DNA of 55,723 nucleotides. Source: Nitrospiraceae bacterium (lineage in GTDB: Bacteria > Nitrospirota > Thermodesulfovibrionia > Thermodesulfovibrionales > UBA6898). The stretch covers positions 1,745,901 to 1,801,623 of the forward strand of contig CP070737.1 of NCBI GenBank assembly GCA_020347665.1. Reading direction: 5' to 3'. A program made the translations under genes and the position numbers. Shown here piece by piece: positions 1 through 9,650 of this stretch. Under the pieces are notes generated by a model. The model did no database searches and had not been told where the DNA came from. It was given only the letters and a program-made list of their open reading frames with translations. Every line of letters begins with the position of its first letter. Within the stretch, counting starts at the first letter, position 1.

Positions 1-44
1 CGGGCCACAAGCTCGTGCCGGTTCGAGTCCGGCCTCCGGCACCA
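1..44 (+). tRNA. tRNA-Leu, 3' part only
   Basis: The window opens inside a tRNA. A long variable arm is visible (1-5 pairs with 11-15, five-base loop), typical of class II tRNAs. A T arm follows with 5-bp GCCGG/CCGGC stem (17-21/29-33) and TTCGAGT loop, then the acceptor 3' strand CTCCGGC (34-40), discriminator A41 and an encoded CCA (42-44). The implied 5' acceptor strand is GCCGGAG, characteristic of bacterial tRNA-Leu, and the long variable arm agrees. The anticodon lies outside the window, so the isoacceptor cannot be named. Confidence 0.88.
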
Positions 45-80
45 TAAAGAAGCTGTTTTTTCTATGAAATCCAGGTGATT

Positions 81-110
81 ACCGTTTTCTTCGGGGCAAC
101 CCGGTACGGT
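81..110 (+). other. stem-loop between tRNA-Leu and galU
   Basis: ACCGT (81-85) pairs with ACGGT (106-110), and inside it CGGG (92-95) pairs with CCCG (100-103) across a GCAA tetraloop, separated by an asymmetric internal loop. No T-run follows, so it is not a classic intrinsic terminator. It may be a processing or stabilising structure 3' of the tRNA or part of the galU leader. It matches no riboswitch I recognise. Confidence 0.3.
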
Positions 111-119
111 GCTCTATGT

Positions 120-134
120 TATAATTATTATAAT
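120..134 (+). promoter_or_regulatory. possible -10 boxes for galU
   Basis: Two TATAAT hexamers (120-125 and 129-134) lie 29 to 43 bases before the galU start. No convincing -35 hexamer sits at the right distance, so this is a weak prediction in an AT-rich stretch. Confidence 0.3.
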
Positions 135-162
135 GAAATAAAACATATGCTAGGAAAATATT

Positions 163-1068
163 ATGTCTGAAACCGTTAAGAAAGCAATTCTCCCGGCAGC
201 CGGGCTTGGTACCCGTTTTTTACCGGCGACAAAGGCATCACCGAAAGAAATGTTGCCCATAGTTGACAAGCCCCTGATTCAATATGGCATAGAGGAAGCG
301 ATTGCATGCGATATAAAGGAATTTGTGATAATCACGGGAAAACATAAGCGGGCCATTGAAGATCACTTTGATCATACATTTGAACTTGAGGAGAAGCTGA
401 AAAAAAGTGGTAAAAAACATCTGCTCGAGGTTATCAATGGGTTGAATCAATATAATATTGCGTACATCAGGCAGGGATACGCTCTTGGATTGGGACATGC
501 CATTTTATGCGCAAAACCTTTTATGAAGGATGAGCCTTTTGCGGTTATTCTGAGCGATGACATTGTTGATCCTGAAGATACATTACTTGAAGACATGATT
601 CGAATCTATGAAGAGCGCGGGAGTTCCATTCTGGCTCTCCAGAAGGTTCCATGCGCAGACATCCAGAGATATGGAGTAATCAAAGGATCGCCCGACGGAA
701 AGGGAATATTCAAGATCGATGACCTTGTGGAAAAACCTCGTGCTGAAGATGCACCTTCTGATCTTGCAATCATAGGACGGTATATCCTGACTCCCCAGAT
801 ATTTGATATTCTGGAAAGAGCCAAACCCGGCAAGGGTGATGAGATACAACTCACGGATGCTATACAGGAGCTCCTGAAAACACAGCCGGTTTACGGATAC
901 CAGTTCGAGGGCAAGCGGTACGACGCAGGGGACAAGCTCGGATATCTAAAAGCAACAGTTGCTCTTGCTCTAAAGAATCCGCAGCTTTCTGATGAGTTTC
1001 GGTCGTATATAGAGCATATTTCAAAGCAGATGGAAGCGAATGAAATCCACCGGGAAACAGCGAGGTGA
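163..1068 (+). CDS. galU: UTP-glucose-1-phosphate uridylyltransferase
   Basis: Makes UDP-glucose from UTP and glucose-1-phosphate in the cytoplasm, supplying sugar nucleotides for envelope polysaccharides. The 301-residue length is normal for GalU. The N-terminus has the nucleotide-binding signature [20 protein letters not shown], followed by the [10 protein letters not shown] region around the metal/sugar site and the VEKP motif. Bacterial GalU is unrelated to eukaryotic UGPases, and this is clearly the bacterial type. The start at 163 has a weak AGGA 7-10 bases upstream. The stop lies 4 bases before the lon start, so the two are probably co-transcribed. No defects seen. Confidence 0.95.
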   Translation: MSETVKKAILPAAGLGTRFLPATKASPKEMLPIVDKPLIQYGIEEAIACDIKEFVIITGKHKRAIEDHFDHTFELEEKLKKSGKKHLLEVINGLNQYNIAYIRQGYALGLGHAILCAKPFMKDEPFAVILSDDIVDPEDTLLEDMIRIYEERGSSILALQKVPCADIQRYGVIKGSPDGKGIFKIDDLVEKPRAEDAPSDLAIIGRYILTPQIFDILERAKPGKGDEIQLTDAIQELLKTQPVYGYQFEGKRYDAGDKLGYLKATVALALKNPQLSDEFRSYIEHISKQMEANEIHRETAR

Positions 1069-1072
1069 AAAT

Positions 1073-3502
1073 ATGGCGGATGTTGATCAGGAAAAAGGCA
1101 TAGAACGACAAGAGAATAAAGACGAAAAAGAGGTGCAGATACCGGACAATGTGCCGGTGCTTCCGGTGAGGGATATTGTTGTTTTTCCCTATATGATTAT
1201 TCCGCTCTTTGTGGGGCGGGAAATGTCAATTAATGCAATAAATCAAGCATTAAGTACGAACAGAATGATCTTGCTTTTATCACAACGGGAACTACAGGTT
1301 GAAAACCCGACTGCGTCAGATCTGTTCCAGGTAGGAACTGTTGGTATGATAATGCGGATGTTGAAACTACCTGATGGAAGAATAAAAATTCTTGTTCAAG
1401 GCCTTTCAAAAGCCGCTGTCAAGAAATTCTCAAAGACGGAACCATTTATTGCTGCCGATATAGAACGAATAATTGAAGAGAAGCCGCTTTCTCTATCCAT
1501 TGAGGAGGAAGCACAGGTAAGAACGGTTAAAGAACAGATTGACAAGGCAGTTTCATTGGGCAAGACCATTCTTCCCGATATTATGGTTGTTATCGAGAAT
1601 CTTGATGATCCCGGAAGACTGGCTGATCTCGTAGCTTCAAATCTCGGGCTGAAGACTGAACAGGCACAGGAAATACTTGAAATAACCGATGCTATGCATA
1701 AGCTGAAACGCGTAAGTGATATATTGAACCATGAGATAGAGCTTCTTTCCGTACAGCAGAAGATTCAGTCTGATGCACGCGGAGAAATTGACAAAACCCA
1801 GAGAGAATATTTTTTAAGAGAGCAGCTGAAAGCCATTCAAAAAGAACTTGGCGATATTGATGAAAGAACAGAAGAAATTCAGGAGTTCCGGGAAAAAATA
1901 AAATCTGCGATGATGCCGGAAAAGGTCTTGCATGAAGCGGAAAAACAGCTGAAAAGGATTGAAAAGATGCATCCGGACAGTGCGGAGGCTGCTACGATTC
2001 GGACATATCTGGACTGGCTTGTCGAGCTCCCATGGTCAAAACAAACTGAAGATAACCTTGATATTAAGTCAGCCAAGAAAGTCCTGAATGAAGATCACTA
2101 TGATCTTGAAAAGGTAAAGGAAAGGATACTGGAATACCTGAGCGTCCGTAAGATCAAAGAGAAGATGAAAGGGCCGATTCTCTGTTTTATTGGTCCTCCC
2201 GGAGTTGGAAAAACATCCCTTGGAAAATCAATTGCCCGTGCTCTGGGAAAGGAGTTTGTGAGGATGTCTCTTGGCGGGGTAAGAGATGAGGCGGAAATCA
2301 GGGGGCACAGACGAACGTATGTAGGCGCCCTGCCGGGCAGGATTATACAGGGAATAAAACAGGCAGGAACAAATAATCCGGTATTTATGCTTGATGAGGT
2401 TGATAAAATTGGAGCAGACTTCAGAGGAGATCCGTCATCTGCACTCCTTGAGGTGCTTGATCCAGAACAAAACTTTTCTTTTTCTGATCACTATCTTGCT
2501 GTTCCATTTGATCTTACAAATGTCATGTTTATTACGACGGGGAACCTGGGAGATACCATACCGGGACCATTGCGTGATAGGATGGAAATAATTCATCTGT
2601 CAGGATATACGGCTGAAGAGAAGTCGGGGATAGCGAAGAAATACCTTCTACCAAAGCAGCTGCAGGAGCATGGCCTGAGTAATAAAAATGTTTCTATTAC
2701 TGATTCTGCACTCATGCAACTCATATCTCATTACACGAGAGAAGCTGGAGTGAGAAATCTTGAGAGAGAGATAGCACATCTTTGTAGAAAAGTCGCAAAA
2801 AAGGTCGCTGAAGGCGAAGAGAAAAAATTCACAATTACCATACAAAACCTGAAACGATTCCTGGGAGTCCCAAAATTTTTACCTGAAGAGGAAATGCGAC
2901 AGGATGAGATTGGTGTTTCGACCGGTCTTGCCTGGACAGAGGCAGGGGGGGACATTATTTATATTGAAGCTACGACCATGAAAGGAAAAGGGAATTTAAC
3001 CCTTACGGGTCAGCTTGGCGATGTTATGAAGGAATCTGCCCAGGCGGCGTTAAGCTATGTGAGATCAAGGGCCAAGCAGCTTGGCATACAGGAAGATATG
3101 TTCTCAAAAAGTGATGTCCATATTCACGTCCCTGCTGGAGCGATACCCAAGGATGGTCCGTCAGCCGGAATCACGATTGCGACTGCCTTATCGTCAGTCT
3201 TTACCGGCAGACCGGTAAGCAAGGACGTCGCAATGACCGGGGAGGTAACGTTGCGGGGAAGAGTTCTTCCTATCGGCGGATTAAAAGAAAAAACCCTCGC
3301 TGCAAAACGAATGGGTATTAAGAAGATCATTATTCCGAAGAGAAATAAAAAAGATCTTGAAGATATACCAAAATATATAAAAAAAGATATGGAATTCGTA
3401 TTTGCCGATAAGATGGATCAGGTATTAAAAATTACGCTCAAGCCGAACAAAAAATCACGGACGGGCTTATCATCGCACAAATTACATGTCAAGGACAGTT
3501 AA
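1073..3502 (+). CDS. lon: ATP-dependent protease La (Lon)
   Basis: Cytoplasmic AAA+ protease that degrades misfolded and regulatory proteins. The reading frame is open from 1040, but ATG 1073 is preferred: GAGGTGA lies just upstream and the earlier ATG would overlap galU. This gives 809 residues, a usual Lon length. The order is the N-terminal substrate-binding LON domain ([15 protein letters not shown] near residue 25), a coiled-coil linker, the AAA+ module with Walker A GPPGVGKT (about residue 374) and Walker B FMLDEVD (about 436), and the protease domain with the Ser-Lys dyad: Ser697 in PKDGPSAG and Lys738 in GGLKEK. All key residues are intact. Confidence 0.97.
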   Translation: MADVDQEKGIERQENKDEKEVQIPDNVPVLPVRDIVVFPYMIIPLFVGREMSINAINQALSTNRMILLLSQRELQVENPTASDLFQVGTVGMIMRMLKLPDGRIKILVQGLSKAAVKKFSKTEPFIAADIERIIEEKPLSLSIEEEAQVRTVKEQIDKAVSLGKTILPDIMVVIENLDDPGRLADLVASNLGLKTEQAQEILEITDAMHKLKRVSDILNHEIELLSVQQKIQSDARGEIDKTQREYFLREQLKAIQKELGDIDERTEEIQEFREKIKSAMMPEKVLHEAEKQLKRIEKMHPDSAEAATIRTYLDWLVELPWSKQTEDNLDIKSAKKVLNEDHYDLEKVKERILEYLSVRKIKEKMKGPILCFIGPPGVGKTSLGKSIARALGKEFVRMSLGGVRDEAEIRGHRRTYVGALPGRIIQGIKQAGTNNPVFMLDEVDKIGADFRGDPSSALLEVLDPEQNFSFSDHYLAVPFDLTNVMFITTGNLGDTIPGPLRDRMEIIHLSGYTAEEKSGIAKKYLLPKQLQEHGLSNKNVSITDSALMQLISHYTREAGVRNLEREIAHLCRKVAKKVAEGEEKKFTITIQNLKRFLGVPKFLPEEEMRQDEIGVSTGLAWTEAGGDIIYIEATTMKGKGNLTLTGQLGDVMKESAQAALSYVRSRAKQLGIQEDMFSKSDVHIHVPAGAIPKDGPSAGITIATALSSVFTGRPVSKDVAMTGEVTLRGRVLPIGGLKEKTLAAKRMGIKKIIIPKRNKKDLEDIPKYIKKDMEFVFADKMDQVLKITLKPNKKSRTGLSSHKLHVKDS

Positions 3503-3551
3503 TCTTTTTATCACAATCCGTTTGATTCTACAGCTGTGAAATTATTCCGAG

Positions 3552-4532
3552 ATGAAATTATTTGAAGTTGGAGAGCTCTCCCTCGTAGAAAAACTAAGAA
3601 AAAAATTCAAAAAAAACGTACCAGGGCTTATCCTCGGAATTGGTGACGATGCCGCGGTAATACGCAGCGCAGATGGGCTGACGGTGATAACGAGCGATAT
3701 GATGGTACAGGATGTGCATTTCAATCTCTCGTGGACAACAGCGTATCAGCTGGGCTTCAAGCTGGTATCCGTGAACGTGAGCGATATATATGCGATGGGT
3801 GCAAGGCCGCACTTTCTTCTCATTAATTTTGCTGCTCATAAGGATACAGATGCTGCTTTTTTTGATCAGTTTTATGATGGCATAGAAGAAGCCCTGCACG
3901 TATATAACCTGTCTCTAATTGGCGGTGACGTTGTCTCATCTGATCACGTGGTGCTGTCTGCATCGGTTATAGGATCTGCAATTCATACGGTGAGCAGAAA
4001 AGGGGCCAGGATAGGCGATAAAATATATGTGACAGGACAGATCGGCGATGCATCGTGTGGTTTGGCTCTGATGAAAAAAATCGGCATGCCGGTGGTTATA
4101 GAAAAGGGTATAGAAAGTAAACTGCCACTCGAGAAAGATATCATAGTCCCGCTCATTAAAAGACATCTCATGCCTGAGGCAAGAAACCCTGAGCAGTATG
4201 CACCGTCCGCTACGGCAATGATAGATATCAGCGACGGCCTTTTTATTGACCTGTTCAGATTGTGCAGGGAAAGCGGGGTCGGGGCGAACATATATAAGGA
4301 ACGCATCCCTGTTTCTCAGGAACTTATTGCGGCTTCTCAGTATCTCGGCATGTCTCCTGATACTCTGATAACGGGGGGAGAGGATTATGAGCTTCTTTTT
4401 ACGGCGCCTGAAAATAGTGCTTTCGATGCCTGCTGTATCGGTGAAATAGCGAAGAGCGGCATGAAAATCATCGATAAAAAAGGAAAGACTCATAACCTTG
4501 AAGCACGGGGGTACCGGCACTTTGACGCTTAG
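3552..4532 (+). CDS. thiL: thiamine-monophosphate kinase
   Basis: Phosphorylates thiamine monophosphate to thiamine pyrophosphate, the last step of cofactor synthesis. It belongs to the PurM/ThiL/HypE ATP-binding family. Recognised by the N-terminal glycine-rich GIGDDAAV motif, TSDMMVQDVHF, the metal-binding SVNVSDIYAMGARP stretch, ISDGLFIDL and the late TGGEDYELLF motif. 326 residues is the usual length. It follows lon after 49 bases with no terminator visible and overlaps the start of the next gene by about 35 bases, so it probably belongs to the lon-rimO transcript. Confidence 0.95.
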   Translation: MKLFEVGELSLVEKLRKKFKKNVPGLILGIGDDAAVIRSADGLTVITSDMMVQDVHFNLSWTTAYQLGFKLVSVNVSDIYAMGARPHFLLINFAAHKDTDAAFFDQFYDGIEEALHVYNLSLIGGDVVSSDHVVLSASVIGSAIHTVSRKGARIGDKIYVTGQIGDASCGLALMKKIGMPVVIEKGIESKLPLEKDIIVPLIKRHLMPEARNPEQYAPSATAMIDISDGLFIDLFRLCRESGVGANIYKERIPVSQELIAASQYLGMSPDTLITGGEDYELLFTAPENSAFDACCIGEIAKSGMKIIDKKGKTHNLEARGYRHFDA

Positions 4533-4965
4533 GGACCGGATCAGCCATATTTTTTCAATTAAAGAAACCCCTCACAGAATATCAGTCGCATTTGCTCTTG
4601 GGGTTTTTGTGGGAATGTCGCCGTTTCTTGGAGTTCATACACTGTTGGGCATTGCTTTTTCATATATTTTCAGACTGAACAAAATGGTAACGCTTATCGG
4701 CGTATATGTTACAAATCCATGGACAATCATCCCGATTTATACCTTTGGAACATGGACGGGCACGAAACTGCTCGGTATCAATGAAGTTCTTCCCGAAATT
4801 GACTGGGCACATATTTCATTTCTCGGACTCATGGAAAAGTTTAGTCATCTTGTTAAGCCGTTTGTTGTTGGAACGATGAGCATTGGAACGGTTGCAGCCC
4901 TTATCAGCTATATCCTGATCTTCAATGCGGTAAAGAAAGCGCATGAAAACAGTAGCGATCGTTAG
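4498..4965 (+). CDS. DUF2062 family membrane protein
   Basis: A small integral membrane protein of the DUF2062 family. The family signature is clear: AFALGVFVGMSPFLGVHTLL, then a second conserved block around YVTNPWTIIPIY, with two to three hydrophobic helices. The function is not established; in other bacteria such proteins sit near glycosyltransferase or lipid genes. The start is uncertain. TTG 4498 has AAGGAAAG about 9 bases upstream and lies inside thiL; TTG 4522 is the alternative. The 3' end overlaps rimO by 23 bases, indicating translational coupling. Confidence 0.85.
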   Translation: MKHGGTGTLTLRDRISHIFSIKETPHRISVAFALGVFVGMSPFLGVHTLLGIAFSYIFRLNKMVTLIGVYVTNPWTIIPIYTFGTWTGTKLLGINEVLPEIDWAHISFLGLMEKFSHLVKPFVVGTMSIGTVAALISYILIFNAVKKAHENSSDR

Positions 4966-6238
4966 CCTTGGCTGTCCCAAGAACCTGGTAGATTCCGAAA
5001 CGCTCATCAGAAAACTGATGGCATCCGGCATCGGCTGCTCATCAAATCCAGACAGGTCGGATGTGATACTCATTAATACCTGTGGGTTTATCGAAGATGC
5101 CAAGAAAGAATCTATTCAGGAGATTCTCAAAATAGCTGAAGGAAAGAAACAAAACGCAAGAAAACGACTTATTGTTTTTGGATGTCTTGCTGAGCGGTAT
5201 GGCAAGGAGCTGCAGGAAGAGATACCTGAGATTGACGCCCTGTGGGGAGTGAATAGAGGTTCAGATATTGTTGATTACTGTAAAGAGATACTGTCAGATG
5301 AGGGCTTACATTGTAAGGAGGACGATTGTCAGATACCTTCATTGCTGTCGCATGACTCTTTTGCGTATATAAAGATCGCAGAGGGTTGTGACAGAACGTG
5401 CTCTTTTTGTGTCATACCGGCAATCAGGGGGAAATACCATAGCAGGAGCCCGGACGAGATAATCCGTGAGGCTGAAGAACGTGTGCGCTCCGGGACCAAA
5501 GAACTTATCCTGGTAGGCCAGGATATAACGTCATATGGAAAGGATATCGGGAAATACAGCCTCAGCAGATTACTGAGGGATATTGCATCCTTGAGCGGTG
5601 ATTTCTGGATACGACTTCTTTATCTCTACCCGATATCTGTTAATGATGAACTTATTGAAACGATCGGAACAGAAGACAAAGTATGCAATTATATTGATAT
5701 GCCCTTACAACACTCAGAAGAAAAAATGCTCAGGCTCATGGGAAGGGGAGGATCGAGAAAGAAATTTGAGGAACTTGTCCTGGGAATAAGAAGGGCGTTA
5801 CCGGATGTTGTATTACGAACAACGTTGATCGTTGGATTCCCTGAGGAAACAGATAAAGAGTTTGACGGCCTGGCAGCGTTTGTGCAGAACGTCCAGTTTG
5901 AGCATCTCGGTGTTTTTATGTATTCGCATGAAGAGGGGACAAATGCATATGTCTTGAAAGGACAGGTGTCTAAAAAAATTAAACAGAAGCGATATAACGA
6001 AATTATGTCGATGCAATCCGCTATTTCTTTGGAAAAAAATAAACGTTTAATCGGGAGAACGTTTACGGCCCTTGTAGATGATGTTGAGGACAGTGTTGCA
6101 ACAGCGAGACTCTATTCACAGGCCCCTGAAATCGACGGGGTTGTGTTTGTTCAAAACGAGACTGTTGACAGGGGGACATTCGTCACAGTCCGGATTGATG
6201 AAGCCTATGATTATGATCTGAAAGGCACTGTCGTATGA
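4943..6238 (+). CDS. rimO: ribosomal protein uS12 methylthiotransferase
   Basis: Radical SAM enzyme that adds a methylthio group to the conserved aspartate of ribosomal protein uS12. It has the N-terminal UPF0004/MTTase domain (VSLGCPKNLVDSE near residue 6), the radical SAM cluster Cys149-x3-Cys153-x2-Cys156 in CDRTCSFC, and a C-terminal TRAM RNA-binding domain ending in VRIDEAYDYDLKG. That C-terminal signature is typical of RimO rather than MiaB. 431 residues is normal. It starts inside the DUF2062 gene and its stop overlaps the next ATG (ATGA), so the cluster reads as one operon. Confidence 0.95.
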   Translation: MKTVAIVSLGCPKNLVDSETLIRKLMASGIGCSSNPDRSDVILINTCGFIEDAKKESIQEILKIAEGKKQNARKRLIVFGCLAERYGKELQEEIPEIDALWGVNRGSDIVDYCKEILSDEGLHCKEDDCQIPSLLSHDSFAYIKIAEGCDRTCSFCVIPAIRGKYHSRSPDEIIREAEERVRSGTKELILVGQDITSYGKDIGKYSLSRLLRDIASLSGDFWIRLLYLYPISVNDELIETIGTEDKVCNYIDMPLQHSEEKMLRLMGRGGSRKKFEELVLGIRRALPDVVLRTTLIVGFPEETDKEFDGLAAFVQNVQFEHLGVFMYSHEEGTNAYVLKGQVSKKIKQKRYNEIMSMQSAISLEKNKRLIGRTFTALVDDVEDSVATARLYSQAPEIDGVVFVQNETVDRGTFVTVRIDEAYDYDLKGTVV

Positions 6239-7068
6239 AGAAGATCCCGTTTCTTCACCTTGCACTTTTTATGTTAACCTTTGGCACAACGCTTGTTGTG
6301 GGTGCGTTATACGCAGGTGTGAATATCTTTGATGAACCGATTCTCGTTTATAAAGGACTGCCGTTTTCTTCCGCTCTTCTGCTGATACTGCTGTCTCACG
6401 AGTTTTCTCATTACATTGCCTCGAAAAAGCATAGAGTCAAGGCTACTCTTCCATATTTCATTCCTGCTCCGACCCTTTTTGGTACGTTTGGTGCTGTAAT
6501 CAAAATGAAATCGCCCATTACAACAAAAAATGCACTAATGGATATCGGCGCTTCCGGTCCCATCGCAGGTTTTGTCGTATCGCTGATAGCTGCTGTTATT
6601 GGACTCCATTTTTCAGAAGTCGTTGAGATGACCATGAGTGAAGGCTCAATGATATTCGGTGATTCTCTGGTATTTATCGGACTGACGAAAGTGATTATTG
6701 GAACCGTCCCGGAAAATTATGACGTGTTACTTCACCCTATAGGTGTAGCAGGATGGATCGGTTTTTTTGTTACGGCTTTAAACCTGCTGCCCGTGGGACA
6801 GCTGGATGGTGGGCATATTGCCTATGCGCTTTTCGGGAAACGACATACCGGTCTATCGGTTGTTCTCATTGGATGCATGACGATAGTCGGCTTGTTTCAC
6901 TTTACGGGGTGGTTATTTCTCGCATTTCTCATGCTCATACTCGGTTTCAGGCATCCCCCCATCATTTATTCGGAAATCCCTCTTGACAGAAAACGAAAGA
7001 TCGTGGGATGGGTGGCGTTGGTGATTTTTATTGTGACCTTTACACCAGTTCCGATTAAGATTCTTTAA
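6235..7068 (+). CDS. site-2 protease family (M50) membrane metalloprotease
   Basis: Multi-pass intramembrane zinc metalloprotease of the M50/S2P superfamily. The HExxH motif is in LLSHEFSHYIA (about residue 60) and the second metal-binding motif NLLPVGQLDGGH lies in a later membrane helix. About six hydrophobic segments are visible and no PDZ domain, so it is not RseP-like; it resembles the short cyanobacterial/plant EGY-type and archaeal enzymes. The substrate cannot be inferred. It overlaps rimO by 4 bases and is the last gene before a terminator. Confidence 0.85.
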   Translation: MKKIPFLHLALFMLTFGTTLVVGALYAGVNIFDEPILVYKGLPFSSALLLILLSHEFSHYIASKKHRVKATLPYFIPAPTLFGTFGAVIKMKSPITTKNALMDIGASGPIAGFVVSLIAAVIGLHFSEVVEMTMSEGSMIFGDSLVFIGLTKVIIGTVPENYDVLLHPIGVAGWIGFFVTALNLLPVGQLDGGHIAYALFGKRHTGLSVVLIGCMTIVGLFHFTGWLFLAFLMLILGFRHPPIIYSEIPLDRKRKIVGWVALVIFIVTFTPVPIKIL

Positions 7069-7103
7069 GGAAGGGGGCGTCTGCTATACAGTGAAACGTA
7101 ATG

Positions 7104-7151
7104 CATCAGGGGCTCGGACAATCATATCCGCACCCCTGATGGTTATTATTT
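7104..7151 (+). terminator. intrinsic terminator after the lon-rimO-S2P operon
   Basis: CATCAGGGG (7104-7112) pairs perfectly with CCCCTGATG (7133-7141). An inner CGGA/TCCG pairing extends the stem, and GTTATTATTTT follows. It lies in the convergent gap before the FadL gene and could act in both directions, but the T-rich tail suits the + strand better. Confidence 0.75.
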
Positions 7152-7164
7152 TCAGTAATCCTGC

Positions 7165-8433
7165 TTAAAATCTCCAGGTAAGACCGAATTCCAGACTGTT
7201 TTCACTGAGTGTCGATTCCAGTGTGGTCGGCTGGCCGGCCATATTTGTGCCGGTCTCTGATATCGTTTCTTCAAATGCATGCACGTAGCCTGCATGGAGT
7301 GAGAAACGGTTCGAAAATTCATATCCAATTCCCAGAGTCAGATGATGCTCGACTATGGCAGGGAATCCGATAATCCTGAATGTTTCATAGTAGTACTCGG
7401 GCAGCATCTTTCCCTGTACAGACGTCATGTTTGATCCGACAAAGCCGTTGTGCTCTTCCACAGGGTTTTCAGCGTAATTGTACCCAGCCCTGAGAGCAAG
7501 CTTGTCAGTAGGCTTGTACTGTACACCGATGGCGAATACCCACTGGTCATCCCAGTCGAAATCATCATATCCATCTGAATCTTTCCAGTTTATCCACTTG
7601 ACGTTCCCCTCTACTAACAGTGTTCCGGCAATCGGCTCAAATGCCACGCCAACACCGACCTGCTGCGGAGCCTCGAGGGTCAAATCATCGGCAGTCCCGT
7701 CACCGTCGAAGTCTGTTACATTGTCATGGTCAGTTTCCTGTGGAGATGTATAGGTTGCACCGAGGGTAATGCTGTCCGTGGCTTTGAACATCGCGCCCAA
7801 CTGCACACCAAGGGCATATCCCTCCGAAGTACCACTCCGCAAGTCAAGAGTTGCATAATCTATGTGCACAGCCAGACCGACAGAAAACCTTTCATTGGGC
7901 TGATAAGCAATGGCTGGAGCAAATTTCATAATCCTTAAATCAGTGTATTCACCGGCAACAAGAGGAAATTGTCCCATGGGTCCAAAGTCGTAAAACGTGG
8001 GTTGATCAATCGCAGTGTCTCTGTAATCAACGCCAAGGCCGGATACTCCGTAAGCCGCAATCCCGAATCTCCAGAGCGGAAAGGTGTTCGTAATGGGGAC
8101 AGAGAGACCGATTGCGGGAATGGGATAAATCTTATCGTCCGCATCATCCTTTATGACCAAGCCGTCAATGATTATTTTTGCCGAAACATCGGGCATAAAC
8201 AAGGTGCCCGCAAAATTAAACTCTGAACCAGGACAATATGGCCCAAAACACATTGCTGCGGGGTTTGAAAAGACCGCGCTGATCGCGTCCTGCGGCAAAG
8301 CGATACCAACTCCACCCATAGAACGTGAAATAGGTCCATTAGCGATCAGGTTATCACCGTTTGTTGCGTCAGAAGATGCTGCAAAAGAAAAGACTGCTAA
8401 CACAGCCATCGTACAGAGAAGAAACTTTCTCAT
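7165..8433 (-). CDS. FadL/OmpP1/TodX family outer membrane transporter
   Basis: Predicted outer-membrane beta-barrel for hydrophobic compounds such as fatty acids or aromatics. The start at 8433 is chosen because AAGGAGGG precedes it at good spacing and the protein then begins with a signal peptide (MRKFLLCTMAVLAVFSFAAS, cleavage before about residue 26). The mature N-terminus has the family plug-like region with SRSMGGVGIA and AVFSNPAAM, and the protein ends in aromatic F as barrels do. About 422 residues, usual length. The frame is open upstream to 8484, but that extension lacks a sensible signal. It lies 91 bases downstream of the DsrE-like gene on the same strand. Confidence 0.88.
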   Translation of the reverse strand: MRKFLLCTMAVLAVFSFAASSDATNGDNLIANGPISRSMGGVGIALPQDAISAVFSNPAAMCFGPYCPGSEFNFAGTLFMPDVSAKIIIDGLVIKDDADDKIYPIPAIGLSVPITNTFPLWRFGIAAYGVSGLGVDYRDTAIDQPTFYDFGPMGQFPLVAGEYTDLRIMKFAPAIAYQPNERFSVGLAVHIDYATLDLRSGTSEGYALGVQLGAMFKATDSITLGATYTSPQETDHDNVTDFDGDGTADDLTLEAPQQVGVGVAFEPIAGTLLVEGNVKWINWKDSDGYDDFDWDDQWVFAIGVQYKPTDKLALRAGYNYAENPVEEHNGFVGSNMTSVQGKMLPEYYYETFRIIGFPAIVEHHLTLGIGYEFSNRFSLHAGYVHAFEETISETGTNMAGQPTTLESTLSENSLEFGLTWRF

Positions 8434-8524
8434 ATACTCCCTCCTTGAAAAGGTAATTTGGAGACTTCGATGATTAATCAACACCTCCTTTACTCATGGT
8501 TTGGACGTTGCACTAACGTATTTT

Positions 8525-9016
8525 CTAGATAAACAGATTAATATCTGCATCAAGTGCGAAATCCAGGAATTCAGCAGCTCCGGCAACAACAGCTCCATCT
8601 ACGAGATCTTCCTTTTTGACGCCTGTCATTTCGAGGGTCGGTGTACAGGCGATGAATTTCACATCCGTCTCACGACATGCATCTATCATTTCAGGGATTG
8701 AAGGCCAGTTTATTTTCTTCATCATACTTTTCATCATGGCAGTAGCCAAGGGAGTCATTCCCGGTAGTACGCCCAGTATATTCGGAAAGGGGATCGGTGA
8801 TGGCATTGCAGGATTTGCAATCGGTGCCACCTGCAGGGAATGATTTTTTTTCTTATTCACGATATCTACGCCGTATAATGTGAAGAATATCTGGACTTCG
8901 ACATCCATTGCAGCACCCGTCGATGCGAGCATCAAGGGGGGGTATGCCATATCGAGGGTACCTTTGCTGGCAATGATTGCCATTCTCTTTTTCTTTTTAT
9001 CTGCTGGTTCTGACAT
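8525..9016 (-). CDS. DsrE/DsrF/DsrH-like family protein (DsrE2-type)
   Basis: A 163-residue member of the DsrE-like fold, a group of sulfur-carrier or sulfurtransferase-related proteins. Seen: an N-terminal beta strand KRMAIIASKGTLDM, a Met/Pro-rich membrane-proximal loop typical of DsrE2, and two cysteines (DACRETD and ACTPTLEMTGVKKEDL) near the usual sulfur-carrying position. AAGGAGGG precedes ATG 9016. It is divergent from rplI and directly upstream of the FadL-type gene. A sulfur-relay role is inferred from the family; no dsr genes are nearby. Confidence 0.82.
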   Translation of the reverse strand: MSEPADKKKKRMAIIASKGTLDMAYPPLMLASTGAAMDVEVQIFFTLYGVDIVNKKKNHSLQVAPIANPAMPSPIPFPNILGVLPGMTPLATAMMKSMMKKINWPSIPEMIDACRETDVKFIACTPTLEMTGVKKEDLVDGAVVAGAAEFLDFALDADINLFI

Positions 9017-9189
9017 GAGGCCCTCCTTACTAAAATTAATGAGTTAAGCAATTAATGAACAATATACAGAATGAAATAATATTTTTTGTCAAATCCTTAA
9101 CAGAAATCGATAAAGAACGGGGGGATATTTTTGCTGTTTTTGTGTTATTTTATACGTGAAGAAATGAGCGTTTAAAGGAGATTGTACGA

Positions 9190-9642
9190 ATGAGGATCAT
9201 ATTGAGGGAAGATGTCAGCACTATAGGAAAGATTGGTGATATTATTGATGTTTCAGACGGGTATGCACGAAATTATTTATTACCGAAAAAACTTGCCATC
9301 GAAGCGAACAAAAAAAATATCAGGGAATTTGAACACTATAAAAATGCGATGTTACGAAAGGCTGAAAAGGTGAAGCAGGCCTCACAGTCTGTGGCAGACA
9401 GGCTTGCATCGACGACACTTACCATAAAGGCGACATCGGGTAATGACGGCAAATTATTTGGAGCTGTAACAAACATTGATATTGCCGAAGCGTTGAAAGC
9501 TGAGGGTTTTGAGATCGACAGAAAGAAGATATCACTTGAGGAGCCGATCAAGAGGCTTGGAACTCATTCTGTAACTGTTAAGCTTCATCCCGAAATATCC
9601 TCGCAGGTGTCGATAGAAGTTATTGCAGATTCTGCTGAGTAG
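9190..9642 (+). CDS. rplI: 50S ribosomal protein bL9
   Basis: Large-subunit ribosomal protein. The N-terminal domain signature is intact (LREDVSTIGKIGDIIDVSDG, then YARNYLLPKKLA), followed by the long central helix and the C-terminal rRNA-binding domain. 150 residues is the standard length. AAAGGAG sits 9 bases before the ATG. It precedes dnaB by 8 bases, the common bacterial rplI-dnaB pairing. The usual rpsF, ssb and rpsR neighbours are absent here. Confidence 0.96.
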   Translation: MRIILREDVSTIGKIGDIIDVSDGYARNYLLPKKLAIEANKKNIREFEHYKNAMLRKAEKVKQASQSVADRLASTTLTIKATSGNDGKLFGAVTNIDIAEALKAEGFEIDRKKISLEEPIKRLGTHSVTVKLHPEISSQVSIEVIADSAE

Positions 9643-9650
9643 GCAAGAAT

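Noticed and set aside
1040-1072. Earlier ATG for lon
   Set aside because: It would overlap galU and lacks a Shine-Dalgarno, while ATG 1073 has GAGGTGA at good spacing.
3936-4520. Long open frame on the - strand within thiL
   Set aside because: thiL on the + strand has full family motifs; the reverse frame has no recognisable content or ribosome-binding site.
8434-8484. N-terminal extension of the FadL-type protein from TTG 8484
   Set aside because: It would bury the signal peptide, and the AAGGAGGG site serves ATG 8433.
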